Assembly: GCF_000237925.1 (NCBI RefSeq)
Contig: NC_031496.1
Span: 17,194,245-17,258,244, forward strand
Length of the DNA: 64,000 nt
DNA from: Schistosoma mansoni
Lineage: Eukaryota > Platyhelminthes > Trematoda > Strigeidida > Schistosomatidae
Reading direction: 5' to 3'
Shown here: piece after piece, positions 36,487 to 49,345 of the stretch
How the letters are laid out: the number at the start of each line of letters is the position of its first letter
Numbering within the stretch: the first letter of the stretch is position 1
Notes under the pieces: generated by a model
Seen by the model: only the letters and a program-made list of their open reading frames with translations
What the model was told of the DNA's origin: nothing
Database searches by the model: none
Program-made: the position numbers and the translations under genes

Positions 36487-36775
36487 TCGGTTCAGTATCA
36501 ATTGCATTTTCTGTACCCCTTTGCTGGAATTTGTTATTAGTGACGCTTTCGTGTCTTTCAAGTCCAATAATCGTGTAAGTCTTGGTTGGCAGTTATTTTG
36601 ACTTTGGTATGTAAATAAAATATATGTTGATGTGTCTTGATGAATTTTTTTGGCCGAAGCGTGCACAGACCTTGTTAGTAGATTCATTTGCAAGTGTTTC
36701 GATCACTTTCTATTTCAGGTCTTTATTATTGTATGGATAAAGTGCATTCACATGCTCTATACTCTTATTCTGACT
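36487..36775 (+). pseudogene. Duplicated 5' end of the forkhead gene
   Basis: About 290 bp match 50,900-51,193. They include cgctttcgtgtctttcaagt, the tatgtaaataaaat stretch, the acceptor tatttcag and the start ATG with the first codons MDKVHSHALYSYSD. Homology stops shortly after the ATG, and the frame then closes after MDKVHSHALYSYSDFNT. The promoter-proximal part and splice acceptor are kept, so this could act as a decoy start or be inert. The last 45-50 bp are virtually identical, while the upstream part differs at many sites. Confidence 0.8.
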
Positions 36776-38527
36776 TCAACACATGATCTGGATGCTCTAG
36801 AAAAGTCAATATCTGTTTTTATTATTAGTAACTGTTGTATCCCGTGGAGAATTACGAATGGTAACTTTTGAGGACTATTTATGGACCAATATGGTATATA
36901 TATTTCCTATTGCATAACTGTTAAGTATCTATTCATATCCGTGCCCCTCTTATTATAAGCTTTATTTTGACCTAAAGACTATGATTATACGATTTACCAT
37001 TCCTAAGTTATACCCAGTCTATTAATTACTGTCCCCCCTATTCACGGTCACATTTGGCCAAATCTTGTACAAATGTTATTTTCTATTTTATGGTACGATG
37101 GGGTCAGTTTGTTTGGTATATAAACCCAACATGTTTGAGAATAATGATTCACTCCTCTCTATAGGCGGGGATCATCACTTCATATATCAAACAGGGCACA
37201 CGTGCGCACGCGCTCAATATAACAGTAACATGACATTAGGGCCTACTTTGTTGTTGTTTTTAATCAATGACCATGGCGAAAACGCTTAAACCTAATGGTC
37301 AGTATCCGTGTTTCATCTGTCGTACACGAATATGTGTCCTAATAGGTAATCCTGTTTTTTCCAAGCTTCTTGTTCATTGATAAGGATTAATGCCGTCCTC
37401 TAAGAAACTGATATATCTTAAATCTCACAATGGCTGTTACGATATATTAATTTCACTTGTTACATTTTCATTCAGAAAAGCTCAATACGCTTTGGAATTT
37501 GAAATGAATAGTTCAACACTTCTATAGGTCCTTAAAACTATTCAGTTGGACACGACGACTGGCCTGTTAAGTAATAACAACTTTTTGATGACTGTACGTT
37601 ACCCAGAATCCATGCTGATGTATAATTACGATGTAAGATCATCAACGTTGATGTTTCATGTCGAAATGATTGGAGGGGCCTACTAGAGTTAGACGAGAAT
37701 GGTGACGAACGAACTAACGCTGAAGTCACACCTCGCGACCAGCACCTTACGTGGATTGCCCCCATCGACGTAACAAGGAACTATGTACGCTATGGAGACT
37801 GTACAACACAAAGGACGTTATTACAAGAATATATTAGTTAAGGTACAACCACGAAAGTACAGAAGCGAAAGTACGACCACTGCCGCGTGGGCCATATAGC
37901 TACATATATTTTGATGGTTGTTGTCAATAATATGAACCCACTTATAGAAAAAGCCTACACAGCTCAAATGACTATGATTTTATAACGAGTCAGTATGTGT
38001 TGTTGACTGTCTAGATTACTCCAAAGTTTAAGCTTCTGACTATTCGACGACACTGGTGAACCAACGCTAGCCGGCCGAGTTCGATATTCGGGCATCTACC
38101 ATATGAGACAGCTCGGTGATTTCTCTGTATTTCTGGCTATGATTCGTGCGAACTAGTGGATTATTAGAAGAATCAATGCAGTAAGATCAGTGATGTGGAT
38201 GTGTTTTCGTATGTTTGTATACTCGAGATAATCTAGTATTCCATAGCTAAAGCACTTACTCGATCATGAATTTTATTAAGTGACTAGGAATGACTGAAGG
38301 GATAATCTATCTTAATCGATTCCATCATATGTAGGCTTGTTTTGAAGCGTAAACCATGGTGTCACCTACCCACTGGGGTACAGTTTATAGAACGACTATT
38401 CGATCCCTTAACCTGTTGTACTTAGCCATTACGAATGAACAAGTGTTACGTGAAGGTAAAATGGTACATCTTGAGGAAATCTATTCACTAGAATATAATT
38501 AAAAATGTATTATAGAAAACATTCATC
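36776..38527. other. Unassigned AT-rich region, possible LTR-like promoter
   Basis: No gene was recognised. A TATA-like ggtatataaaccc at about 37,116-37,128 lies in a 36,880-37,290 stretch that has the feel of an LTR promoter region, but no LTR ends or target duplication could be fixed. 37,540-38,160 is unclassified, with only short frames. Confidence 0.3.
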
Positions 38528-38990
38528 AGCAACCGCCTACTGTACGAGAGGGCAAACCAGCTTTCAGTTGGAGAGGAAATTAGGAAAAGAGGTTAGAAGT
38601 AGATAGGATATGGATTACGAGAAACACCAATCTGACCTAACTTGGAATTCTGAAGGGAAACGGAAAAGAGGAAGGCCTAAGAACACATTACGTCGGAAAT
38701 AGGAAACAGACATGAAAAGGATGAACAGTAACTGGAAACAACTGAAAGGGATTATACAGGCCAAGGTTGGACGTAGAGTGCTGGTAGGCGGCCTATGCTT
38801 TCATGAGGGGTAACAGGTGCAAGTACAGAAAGCATATATAAATTCCTTGTCGCAGATGTAAACGGTTACAGTAAAACTGGTTCCAGGAAGAACGGAACAT
38901 ACCAGTACTGACACACATCAAAGAAGCATGGGATGCAAGATCAGTTTGTGATTAAAGTGGATTTTTGATCAGGGAATAAATTCGGTAACA
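38528..38990 (+). mobile_element. SR2-like LINE 3' end
   Basis: A decayed version of the SR2/RTE C-terminal region: gaaacggaaaagaggaag corresponds to the KRKRGRPK block and gacatgaaaaggatgaac to DMKRMN. The usual ending near ggcggcctatgctttcat and 3' untranslated sequence follow. From 38,785 on it is inside the right inverted-repeat arm. Confidence 0.75.
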
Positions 38991-39234
38991 GAATTCCATT
39001 AGTAAAATGATCATACAGGAAACACTCATGTGAATATTTATACAGTATGTAGTGAGTCGCACAGATAAGCCTCAAATAGAGTTTAGTCATTGTTTTATCA
39101 TTTTAATTTGTACAGGACTATCTGGTTAAAAGCTGGTTCTGCCCTTTCAGAGAAACTTCCGAATTACAGTAATAGGATCCCGGAAACAAGATCCCACCCA
39201 AATATTTCTGGCGTTTGACCCATTATATTCATGT

Positions 39235-40155
39235 TTTTGGTGCTATTTCTCTAGCTTTATCAAGAGAAACTGAAGGTGCATTTCCTCACACCTTGCGTTG
39301 TGAGGCTGAATTCTGTCAGACAAAAAGTTACTTGGTAACTCCACACTTAAAACCCGATTTTTAAACCTGTGGATATAGGGAGCATGACATCAGATGACTG
39401 ACGTACAAAAGACTTATTTAAGTCACAAACATTCAGGTGGTTATCGCTTCCAATCTGCCTGTCACCTGTAAGTTCTATAAAGAGTTTCCACATACTTGGA
39501 GAGTTTCTACAAGATAGGAGTTTCTGAGCAAACATGGAGTTGAGACGTCTAATCTCTAGGTTTATTAGACCATTTAGCTTACAAACCTCAACAGAGTTTT
39601 TCTCCCTATACATTCTTTTACCCTCCTCAGTCGTTTTAGTTGTGGGGATGTAAGTTGATCAAATCTTTAAAAAATTAGTTTCAGTGGGACAACAAATATC
39701 GAAATATAATTTAAGATAACAAGTGATAACATCAGTCGTGTTTTCCAGTGAGTCATCTGTAAATAATTCACAGTTAGTCGTACGAAACATGTTTTTCAGA
39801 TTTTTAATGTTTTCTTCTGATTAATTCCTATATTTGACTTTCTGGGTCTGATGTGAGAGTGTAACTTTTCCATGCTTTTCATATACTTTAGTGATCTGAG
39901 CTAGACAGTGGAGCACGTGACGAGACTATATTTTATGGACGACCTTTGAACGAAGCCTAAGTAACATTGATAGATATTAGCCAATCAGGAAACAGTTAGT
40001 ATAGAGTAAAAATGTTATATTAAACCAAAGAATTAAAGTGGATACACTTCTTTTACATGGTCCAAAAACTTGTCAAGGTTAGAAAGAGGTTCAAAGGTTC
40101 TAAAATCGTAATGCATAAGGTAGAGGAACTCATCCATATGACTCCATAATAGTTG
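39235..40155 (-). mobile_element. CR1-like LINE fragment (in right arm)
   Basis: Inverted copy of the 25,900-26,820 fragment. The frame 39,347-39,613 translates identically to its left-arm partner, so the two are the same insertion duplicated together with its surroundings. Confidence 0.6.
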
Positions 40156-40164
40156 ACCTCTGGA

Positions 40165-41549
40165 GCCACTTATAGGATGGGAATCTCATGGATCTAGAAT
40201 TATCAAAGCATCTGAACAAAAAAGGAGGGAATCACAATGAATCTTATCTAACGTTATGCACCCACCAATGATAGCAACGACGACGATAAATATCATTTTC
40301 ACGAGAGGCTGAGATCGATCATAACGAAGGGCTCGGGAAATGACCTGGCAATCCTGATGAGAGACCTAAACACTAAAGTTGGAATGGACACCATCGATAA
40401 TAAAGATTTCGTGGGACGACATGGACTGACTGAGAGAAAGAAACGAGAATGGTGACAGATTTCTAAATCTATGTACATTAAACAAATTGGTTATAGACAG
40501 CACAATATCCCCACTCAAAAGTGCATGAGTCTCGCCTAATCACACCAAACAGAACTAAATCGATAGTATTCGTATCAGTAAAAAATTGAGAAGATCAATG
40601 GAAGACGTGAGAACCATGATAGCAGCTGATATAGCTTCAGATCACCACTTACAGGTTGCCAAGATGAAGCTAAGGAAGCATTGCACAACTGGATAAACAG
40701 CATTACAAAGGTTCAATACAGACTTCCTTAGAGATACTAACAAACTCAACCAATTCAAGATAACCCTCAACGACAACTTCCAAGCCTTGCAGGATCTACT
40801 GAAAGAACAAGAAACTACGATGGAGGACAACTGGAAGGGGATCAAAGAAGTATTAACATTTTGAGGAACACTTGAATAGGCCAGCTCCATTGAATCCGCC
40901 AGAAAATGAAGCAGCATCTACAAATCTCCCTATAGGATACCTCGTCAAGATACCAAATAAAGATCTCAACAAGTGTGAGAACTAAAGAGGCATCACACTA
41001 CTGTCAGTACTAGGAAAAGTTCTCAATAGAGTGTTGCTCAACCGGATGAAGGATTCAACAGAAGTCTAGCTTTGAGATCAACAGACTGGTAGTGATCAGA
41101 CCAAAGTGCGACAATATGGATCATCGTTGGACAACCAGTTAAGTGGAATTCGTCACTGTACATCAACACTCTTGATCATGAGAAAGCATTTGATAATGTG
41201 GATAAGAAAACATTATGAAAACTTCATCAACACTATGGAGTACCAGAGAAAATTGTCAACATCATCAGGAATTCATACGACGGACTACAGTGCAAAGTGG
41301 TCCATGGAGGACAGCTGACAGACGCATTCCGAGTAAGGACTAGAGTCAGACAAGGCTGTATACTCTCACTATTCCTCTCTCTTCTGGTGATTGACTGGAT
41401 TATGACGACCTCGACATCTGACGAGAAGCACGGAATACAATGGACAGGTTGAATGGAACTAGGCAATCGAGACTTTACAGGTGACTTAGTTCTTCTATCC
41501 CATACACACCGACAAATACAGGTCAAGACAACCAGTGTAGCAGAAGCCT
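40165..41549 (+). mobile_element. SR2-like (RTE clade) LINE body (in right arm)
   Basis: The plus strand reads the endonuclease end, linker and RT palm in the same broken form as the left-arm copy. At 41,550 the RT match stops and other sequence begins, whereas the left copy continues for about 500 bp more. Confidence 0.8.
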
Positions 41550-41819
41550 ACAGAAAGTTTTCACTTCACCTCACGTATCTTCGGACTACAGAGACGAAAG
41601 CTCTAGGCAACAGAAACCTAGACCCATCAACAATTCGGCTCCTCAAATTGAATTCTCTTATTGCAGCTAGGATCTTCATAATTCAGGCTGCATTGTGGAC
41701 GACATTGGTACTGTTTGTGGACAAGTCAACCAACATTCCTTTCGACGCTGCATTACAGAAACCGAAATCGCTATCAGTACGTTCTCTGTGTTGATATCTA
41801 AGCATCATACCATAACTAA

Positions 41820-44090
41820 GTTTAAATCAACAAGGCTTAGACTGAAAAATGTCTATGGCAGAGCACCTGATGGCACTCCTGCATCATTCGTGAGACACAG
41901 TAGTAAAGAACTCCCATCATTCTGTTTAAAAGTGTTCAAAATATACATGAGTGGTCGAGCCTACACATATGTATGGAAAACATCACTTACTACAACCATA
42001 TCCAAAACAGAACAACGTAGTGTTATTGCTCAATGTAAGCTTGCCAATAGGAGCTCAGTGCAATTGAGAATCATGAAAAAACGTTAACAAGAATCCATAA
42101 TTACTCTTCCTTACGGTTAACCTGATCGGCCTTCGTCAAGATGCGTTGGTAAATAAACGCTCATGATCTGCATCACACTTCGACTGTTTGATTAAATTGT
42201 TCAGCGAGTAGGTGCTGATTAGTCAGTCGTTTTTCTATGCTTCAATTGTAGTAAGGCTTTCAAGATAGCCTCACAAAACATTTTTCTCCCTTTAGAATCT
42301 TCGTTACTTGATATGCTGAATCTCTTTTCATGCTGGACTAAAGTTATTTTAACAAAACGTAGACAGATGGTTCGCTTTCGATCTAGCTTCTTCAAGTCTA
42401 TGAATATGTAGTCGCATTGGTCCTAACCACATAATCCTCAAAATCGATTACGAGACAACTGGGAAAATTCATATTCAACAATTAGCACGAAGAGAAGGTC
42501 AGAAATGGAGAAGGCAGGAAGAATTAATTGAATTTAGTCGGGTGTCATGGACCAGTCTCGAAGACATAGTCTTTCGGTATAACTTGTCTTTATTCACTTT
42601 AAATATATTATCCTATTTTTAGCGTGTGTTCTTCAGATGTACCGAGTATCATATTGTTAGTTGTTACGGTACGATGATTTAGTGTAGACAATGTGACTTC
42701 CACGTAAGACCGTATAAACTAGGCAGTCACATCATGACACGTACAATTTTAGGATCAGGTATATTATTAAAATAGTACTAATAACAGAGTAGACTGAAAG
42801 TTTACAAATATAAGCAGTAAGGTTATGCTAGGAAGTATGATTGATCCATTCCTCTTTCGTTTTTCATCAATGAAATGTGCTCATTCTTCCAATGAGGCAA
42901 TCCCTTTTATTTGCTGATGACTCGAAAGTGATTTATTCATACTCATCCTCTACCAAATAACGTTATAGTTCTGCGGCAGTCCAAGAAGACATGAATATGT
43001 TATACGAATGTGCTGTGGTGTGGAATCTCACTGAATATAGACAAGCGTTGATGTATTCACATTAGCCGCTGCCTCAACTTAAATCTGGCTAAACATAAGC
43101 ATACACTGAAACCTCTGAACACTGTTCGTGACTTCAGCTTGAGATAGTAATGATAATAATATATTTCTGCAACAAGCAGGTACACGCCATTTTTATAAGC
43201 ATTATCTGCAAATTACGGCATTCGTTGGCTTATAGCATGCTTCCCAAGTACGGTCGTCAAACGAATAAAATCAATAAAAGTGAATAAATGGACATTCGTG
43301 CAGATGTTTTAGTATTACGCTGAGTACAGTCTTCAAAATATTTTTCAAAGTGGCATCCCGTTCACTTTCATAACAGTTCCATTTTAGGCATAATTGTTTT
43401 AGGATTCTGGTCGTGCTAAGTATTTATGCAAGACAACTTTGTAAGTTTACAGTTGTTATAAAGTATATTTCCAGAGCGCTTGGTGTGAACTATGATCTTG
43501 AGAAAGCTCATACGACAAGTCTGTTCCAGACGTCATTTGTTTGGCCTTTTCCGAGCACATCACATCTCAAGTATCCAAAGCTAGAAAGTTCATTGGATGC
43601 ATAATGATTAACTTCAATAACATCGAATCGAGATTATTATTATCATATGAAAAATGCACCGCACCCATTCTTGAATATGGTATTTTGATTTACTTTAATT
43701 GCAGGCATAATGACTTTATTAGAATTGGAGGCGTTAAATGGAGGTTCAATAAGGCTGTTTTGGGGTACTCAAACAACAAGAATTATCACCAAAGTCGTCA
43801 AACACTCTATTTAGGACCCCTCTGGATCAGACGAATTAAATTAATCCTTGCGTTTGTCCACTGGCTTGTAAATGTTTTTTTACTCTTCGGCATCCAGCTC
43901 TTCGTACTTTACCACATCATCCCACAACCCACACAACAAACAGGATATTCCATCGATTAAAAGGGTCTACACAGATTTGCATCAGGATTTCTCCGCTACT
44001 CACTATTTAACTATGCGGAACTAACTCATAGCAAGCCTCCGTTGCAGAAATACTTCGGCCAGCTTTAGGAGCTCAATAAAGATATTCTTT
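41820..44090 (+). mobile_element. CR1-like LINE, broken RT region
   Basis: The plus strand shows remnants in order. The RT start is at 41,821-42,087 (GRAPDGTPASFVRHSSKELPS, compare GPDGIPASMIKGG at 4,565). The catalytic region is near 42,890-42,950 (FADDSKVIYSYS-like, in pieces). A long thumb frame at 43,541-43,960 contains VSKARKFIGCIM and LLGYSNNKNYHQ-type phrases (here VLGYSNNKNYHQ). 42,100-42,840 is poorly matched. Many breaks. Confidence 0.65.
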
Positions 44091-44544
44091 ACGAAACTGA
44101 TCGGTTCACCGATTGAATGTCCGAGTGATAAACAGTGATTTATACAAACAAGATCCTCCACTTATTTAATTGACTGTAAAGGAAAGAAAAACCTTTGAGA
44201 TTTCGTCGGTTTTCTCAGTTTTTCCATGAAGATATTCCAATGCCCTCTACATCCATGCTTATTATAGTGGTTATCATAATTGACCCCCTGACATTAAAGG
44301 TACATTTTTACTCTCCCTCTTATTTTTCCTTTATTCCTGTCTATCTACAGTTTATGGAAAACACAATATCTTGTAATGTAATTACTGAAAAAATGACTTT
44401 TCATATTTATTTTATTTTTTGACAGCTATATATGACTCATATATATTGATATTTGATTATCCTCTGCGATTAATTAAGGTTCTCGTCGCATCATTCCAAG
44501 CACTTATTCTACCATCGAATCTTATAAAGGAAAAAATCCATATT

Positions 44545-44847
44545 TTATTTCTTCCTGCAATACGTATATATTTCCGTTGAGTTTTTTCTGTTCCACGAAC
44601 AACTTACCGCTCTCTTCACATACTTCACTATTCTTTCCTTCCTTTTCCCTTTAAAGTCAACTGAATATTCTTCCAAATACTGCAGCACGCATATAAATAC
44701 GGAGAATATTATGTGAATAATGCCATGTGTAACTGTGTTTCTGAAGAAACCCAGAACGGCGTGTCCACTCCTCTTATGTACTAGCGAGCTGTCTGTGAGT
44801 AAAAAACGATCATAATAGTCCATACTGTCTCGGTTTGCTCTGTACAC
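44545..44847 (-). CDS. Hypothetical minus-strand frame with one hydrophobic helix
   Basis: I do not recognise it. The 100-codon frame contains a hydrophobic run, HGIIHIIFSVFICVLQYL, then a strongly basic stretch, KGKRKERIVKYVKRA. A consensus donor gtaagt follows the latter, so a real exon would end near 44,609. It could also be repeat-derived. Confidence 0.25.
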   Translation of the reverse strand: MYRANRDSMDYYDRFLLTDSSLVHKRSGHAVLGFFRNTVTHGIIHIIFSVFICVLQYLEEYSVDFKGKRKERIVKYVKRAVSCSWNRKNSTEIYTYCRKK

Positions 44848-46780
44848 CGTTGATCCTTACGGAATCTAGAGTGCTAATCTCCAAGTTTGACGTCCACTGA
44901 ATCTTCCATTTTATTCAACAATACATGATCAAACGCCTTTGATTTTAGTGAATAAACTGCTATACTTATGTAGCCTCCACACTCACTAAGGTTCCCTTTC
45001 GTTCCTATCTCATAGAGACATCTGTATCACAGTTAAGTATCCACGCTCTTATACAGAATTAAAAACTCTCTCATCCTAAAATACTGAGAATATCTTTCAT
45101 TTGATTTTCAAATCCTGGTGACTGGAGGAAGAGTGTGAGGTACATTCAGGGAGAACAGCCTAGAGACTAAGCTGAAGAATGGTTTTGCTGCAGCTCAAGA
45201 GCTCCCCGTTTATGTCCATCCTTTCCATGGTCACTGGTTAATCAGGGTTAGTGACTATAGCAACTTTATAGATTCTATCAGATCCAGTGACTATGATGTC
45301 AGTCCAAAACAATGCATACAGTAGCAAAGTAGGATAAAGCTAACGCTCTCGTGAGAATTAGAATCTGCTGAGCTAAAGTAGCCATTTGTCTATACAACAT
45401 CTACACGAACAAAGAAGGTTGGGGACGAGAACTGCCTGGCAGAGGATGATCATGATTCAAAAGTACAACATGAAAAACAGTCCAATGAAAGTTTCCGTTA
45501 CCAGAGAATTTCTGGTTACAAGTTGTCCCTGTGTTTTTGGGTAAACAGCTCCCTGAAGTAGAATTGAGTTTCTTATATGCCCAACCATTAAAATGTTGGA
45601 AAATTATGTGACTATTCAACATATCTGAAGCCTCAGCCGTCAATGGCGATGACCAGCGTTTATTATGTCTTATTCACTACTTTAACAGTATGGAAAATAC
45701 TTCTATCGACGGATACGTTACGTTGGATTACAAGTCTAGATTAATACCAAAACTGCTGTCAGAATATCTCTGAGCGCTTCCATGAGAGATTTCAGAAGTA
45801 ACAACTGACTTTACTGGCATTAGGAGTCATTGGAATTGAGTAAAAAGATAGAAAATCATTCCCTATCCGCACGTCAATGAGTTATATTGTTACGATGAAT
45901 TCTCTGATGACCTAAAAACGAATAGTGAGGCTCTTTCGATAGCCGGAGTACCTTATGTGGGTAGATATAGTTGACGAACTGATTTGAAATGATAGAAGAC
46001 CTACATTTTATGAGCGCAGGAAAAGTCAACTGCCAAGCATGAGAAAGCAACACTAATATCACTGGTTAGTTGCCTCTTTGTAGACTATAACAATAGGCCA
46101 CTGACAGACAAGAGGACAAAACTTCAGTAGTTTCTAAAGTTATTGTTAATTTTATTGCTCTTTGAAGCATCATATCCCTCATTGCTATGTTGTTCGGTGT
46201 CATAAGTACAAATAGTTTAGGGGACTTGAAGGATAGTCACTGAAACTGAAAAGTTACCAAATGTACGGAACTGAGAACTTTTGAAGTTTCTTTCTGGATA
46301 TAATCGATATCAATCTTCCCACAAATGTTTACTTAAATGTATTTCACAATTATTTCTAAATACGTCGGATAGTCAAAGTATTCCCGTCTGGAGTATATGG
46401 AAATGACTTGTTAAATTGTTTGTGTTGCGAAGGGAGGAGGCAAACAAGCTAGCCTGCATAATTTCGACCGGAAATTTTCCTCTGTTCTCGTGATGAAATT
46501 ATTATTAAGTGATTAATTCAACGTAGATGGGTTGTACAACATCGGTACATTTTCCCTACTGATACACGGTCAACCAACAGTGAAATTTTTCTTGGGTTTC
46601 TGCAACTTATCTTTACATATGTAAAACAGAGGAGACCACCTACTTTACAGAGGTCCAAATCTTACATCAAGTAATCCTAAGTCATAACTCCTGGTTACAT
46701 TATAAAACACTAAGATCTTGCAAGATGTTACGCCAATAAATAACACTTCTGGTTATTTTTCCTGACCCTGCCCCAATTAC

Positions 46781-46912
46781 GTCAAGCCTAAACATGGAAA
46801 ACAGATTAGCGATCCGACGAAATGAATGAGCTAGCGCCAAAAATCCAGTTCCGATATGGATGAACAAACCCCAAAGAGTTCGAACTCCAGCTTCATTGGT
46901 ATACATAGTTTG
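46781..46912 (-). CDS. Hypothetical exon of a membrane protein
   Basis: On the minus strand the acceptor gtagcatttcag precedes a 132-nt phase-0 block that ends at a gtaatt donor. It encodes NEAGVRTLWGLFIHIGTGF and LALAHSFRRIANLFSMFRLD, with one likely membrane helix. No family was recognised. It may pair with other minus-strand frames in 44.5-50 kb. Confidence 0.3.
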
Positions 46913-49014
46913 CTGAAATGCTACATAGAGTAACGCCATGAAACTAGACGCGGTAACGATTCACTAACAGTATCACATTGCAAACTGCTACTTGTGGCCC
47001 CTACTTAATCAACATTTATAAATGCCAAGTAATGCACTCGCAAACAATCCATAAAATGACCATGTCATCCATATCACGTTAGATGTTCTCCGTTTGACTG
47101 TTTGACCGTGTTTGTCCCTCACTGTCCCCGTATACTTAAAACACTTAAAACCCAGGATGAAGTTGGTGAATACCGAAACAGCGTTTGGAATTGTCTAGTA
47201 TTCACATGCGATTCATATTTATGTCTGTTTGAGGTTAAGAATTCTTCTACTGAGATCGACACTTAAACTGGGAATATAGACAACTTCAGCCGACGTTTTG
47301 TGCCATGTCTTGACAACTAAGACAACACGATACTGTGTTAGTTTTAACATCACTGCTGACCGTTTCTAATCATTTCATTTTCGTGAAACATAGACTTGAC
47401 AGCTGGCCATAACACTTGGCGAAAAATGTAACGTCGCGTTTCGTGTTTCGCCGATTATGAATATGGATATTATGGATTTAAGAAATCCATTGGAAAGTGG
47501 AGACATATGACCAATATTCTGCGAAATAATCCCTGGAGTTTGTGTTGCAAATGGAAAACGGCCCGCGACTTAGGCATTAATAATGAGGCTGATAAAACAC
47601 ACCAAAAAATTCCTTTGTGTTACCTTGGTCAGGAGACTTGATGAATGCGAGCCGTCCGAAAAATCAAGAATAAGGAATGGGCTAGACAAATTCCAGCTCA
47701 AACTATATATATACATATAGCCCCACACAGAGTGCAGAGAACGAGATGCACAAAAATGATTAATGTGTTCTAGCTCATTTATATGAAGCAGAAGTCTCTC
47801 AGTCACATAGCAGACTAAGTACAGTAGGAGTTGAGGAACCAGAATAGTGAGTTTATCTTTGTTTATCTTTGAGCAAAGATGTATGAGGATACCTTTATTT
47901 GAGTTTCACTGAATGGCTATTTGCTGGTATTACTTCTCAGTTATTAGTTCGTCATTCAACAACTTGAGCGATTTGTGTCAGTTGTGGTTTAATTGAGTTA
48001 AACGGGAATCGTGTGACATTGATTCGGAGCACACCTCCCGGCTCCTACCTAAAGAGGATTGCCCCTCGTGTTCTTCGAGCCCTGAGTTTGCCTCTATAAC
48101 TATGTAGAACAAGTATGACGTTGATATAGAAATGTATTTGTTAGAATAGGATGCTGCAACTGCTGCCGCATGAGGTGCTTGATAATTTGGTCTACTCACC
48201 GCGATGCTTCGATGATCCTACTAGTCCTATCGTTGCCTAAAATTTGGATTATTTTGTTTCTCTTTCTATCTGTCTGAGGTTGTTTTACTACTTCTCTTGC
48301 GATTTGTGAACTGTGGTTAACACTTTGATGTGGTTTTTTTCTTTATTGTTTCACTTTAGTGGTACTCGAGCTTTTGGCGTTAGTGACTGTTTTGTTGTGT
48401 GACTGTATTCTTATAACTTGATACAATGCACTGGCAGTTTCGACAGTACAGAAACTAAGTTCCCTGATTGTCAAGAACGTCTACTGTAAATCAAAACCTT
48501 GATCACTCATCTCCTAAGTGAATCGACAGGTAAATTTTTTTGTTATTCTGCAGCTCCAACCGTAATTATTATCTTGTAGTTGATCGACCTCCTTTGAAGT
48601 AAATTATTCTCATTTTTGGCTTCTGTAGACTGTATAGATATGATTCAAAACTGTCCATGTATCGTATACTCGTGTGTGTCTCAACTGAAGAGTAACTCCT
48701 AGGTATAATAGTTCTGTACGTCGCCAAGTCAGTTAGTGATAGACAGGATAGAAAGCTTGGTGTGATATCACTATCATCTCAGTTAAATAGATCGAGAGGC
48801 CTATAAGCTATGAAGTCTCAAGTTTGATGATCAGATGATAGTGCTTCAAGAAGAGACAAACAAAGTACCTAAGTATGCACCCACTAAAGATACAGCTACT
48901 AATAAGAATATTTAACGGTCACCTTGCACCTGTGCACCACTGTGGTGCATAGATTCTAGAAGTGACAATTGTAGACTTTTCAGCTTATTACATTATCTTG
49001 CATGTAGGGTTGTA

Positions 49015-49140
49015 TGTAGGCATGAAAAGGATGAATAGCAGGTGAAAACAACTGGAGACGATTGTCCAGGACAGATTTAGATGGAGAATGGTGGTGAGCG
49101 GCCTATGCTCCTCTACGAGCGGTAAGGGGCTTAAGTTAGT
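49015..49140 (+). repeat. SR2-like LINE 3' tail fragment
   Basis: gcatgaaaaggatgaatagc through ggcctatgctcctct and the ggtaagggg phrase is the end of the SR2/RTE coding region, the same piece as at 38,720-38,815. It is short and broken. Confidence 0.65.
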
Positions 49141-49149
49141 GGGTAAGGA

Positions 49150-49345
49150 TGTTGGCTAGTAGTGGAATCCAGGTTGTCCGATTAGTCCCATTTTGGGACG
49201 CGTCAGCTAAATATGTCTCAATTCCAGATTCCACATTATTTCCGGAACTCGAACTCAGCACCGTTCGTTACAAACGTCATTATGTTATCCACTTAGCTAC
49301 CGAGTACAGATAACTACTAGCTTGTGCAATGTGGTGAACTTTTAA
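49150..49345 (-). repeat. Degenerate SM-alpha unit
   Basis: The minus strand keeps the order of an SM-alpha monomer: a tRNA-like start, a B-box echo (complement of ggaactcgaact near 49,252), and then a hammerhead region whose gaaac/gtc half is mutated. The ctgacgc stretch and one side of stem II are still recognisable around 49,185-49,215. It is probably not catalytic. Confidence 0.65.

Larger units (their letters stand above)
38785..41549 (-). repeat. Outer inverted repeat, right arm (2,765 bp)
   Basis: The reverse complement of 24,505-27,269 with a constant coordinate sum of 66,054, hence no indels. Here SR2 sequence continues on both sides into different neighbours than in the left arm. 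The two arms lie on opposite sides of the N gap, so they belong to different contigs. Confidence 0.9.
44091..49014. other. Intergenic stretch with unassigned minus-strand frames
   Basis: No gene can be named in these 4.9 kb. On the minus strand around 44,930 the phrase KSKAFDHVLLNKM is an RT motif, so part is LINE debris. Several minus-strand frames (44,545-44,847; 45,401-45,643; 45,874-46,062; 46,781-46,912; 47,978-48,199) look mildly coding, with hydrophobic stretches. They could be exons of an unknown membrane protein or repeat-derived. Confidence 0.35.
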
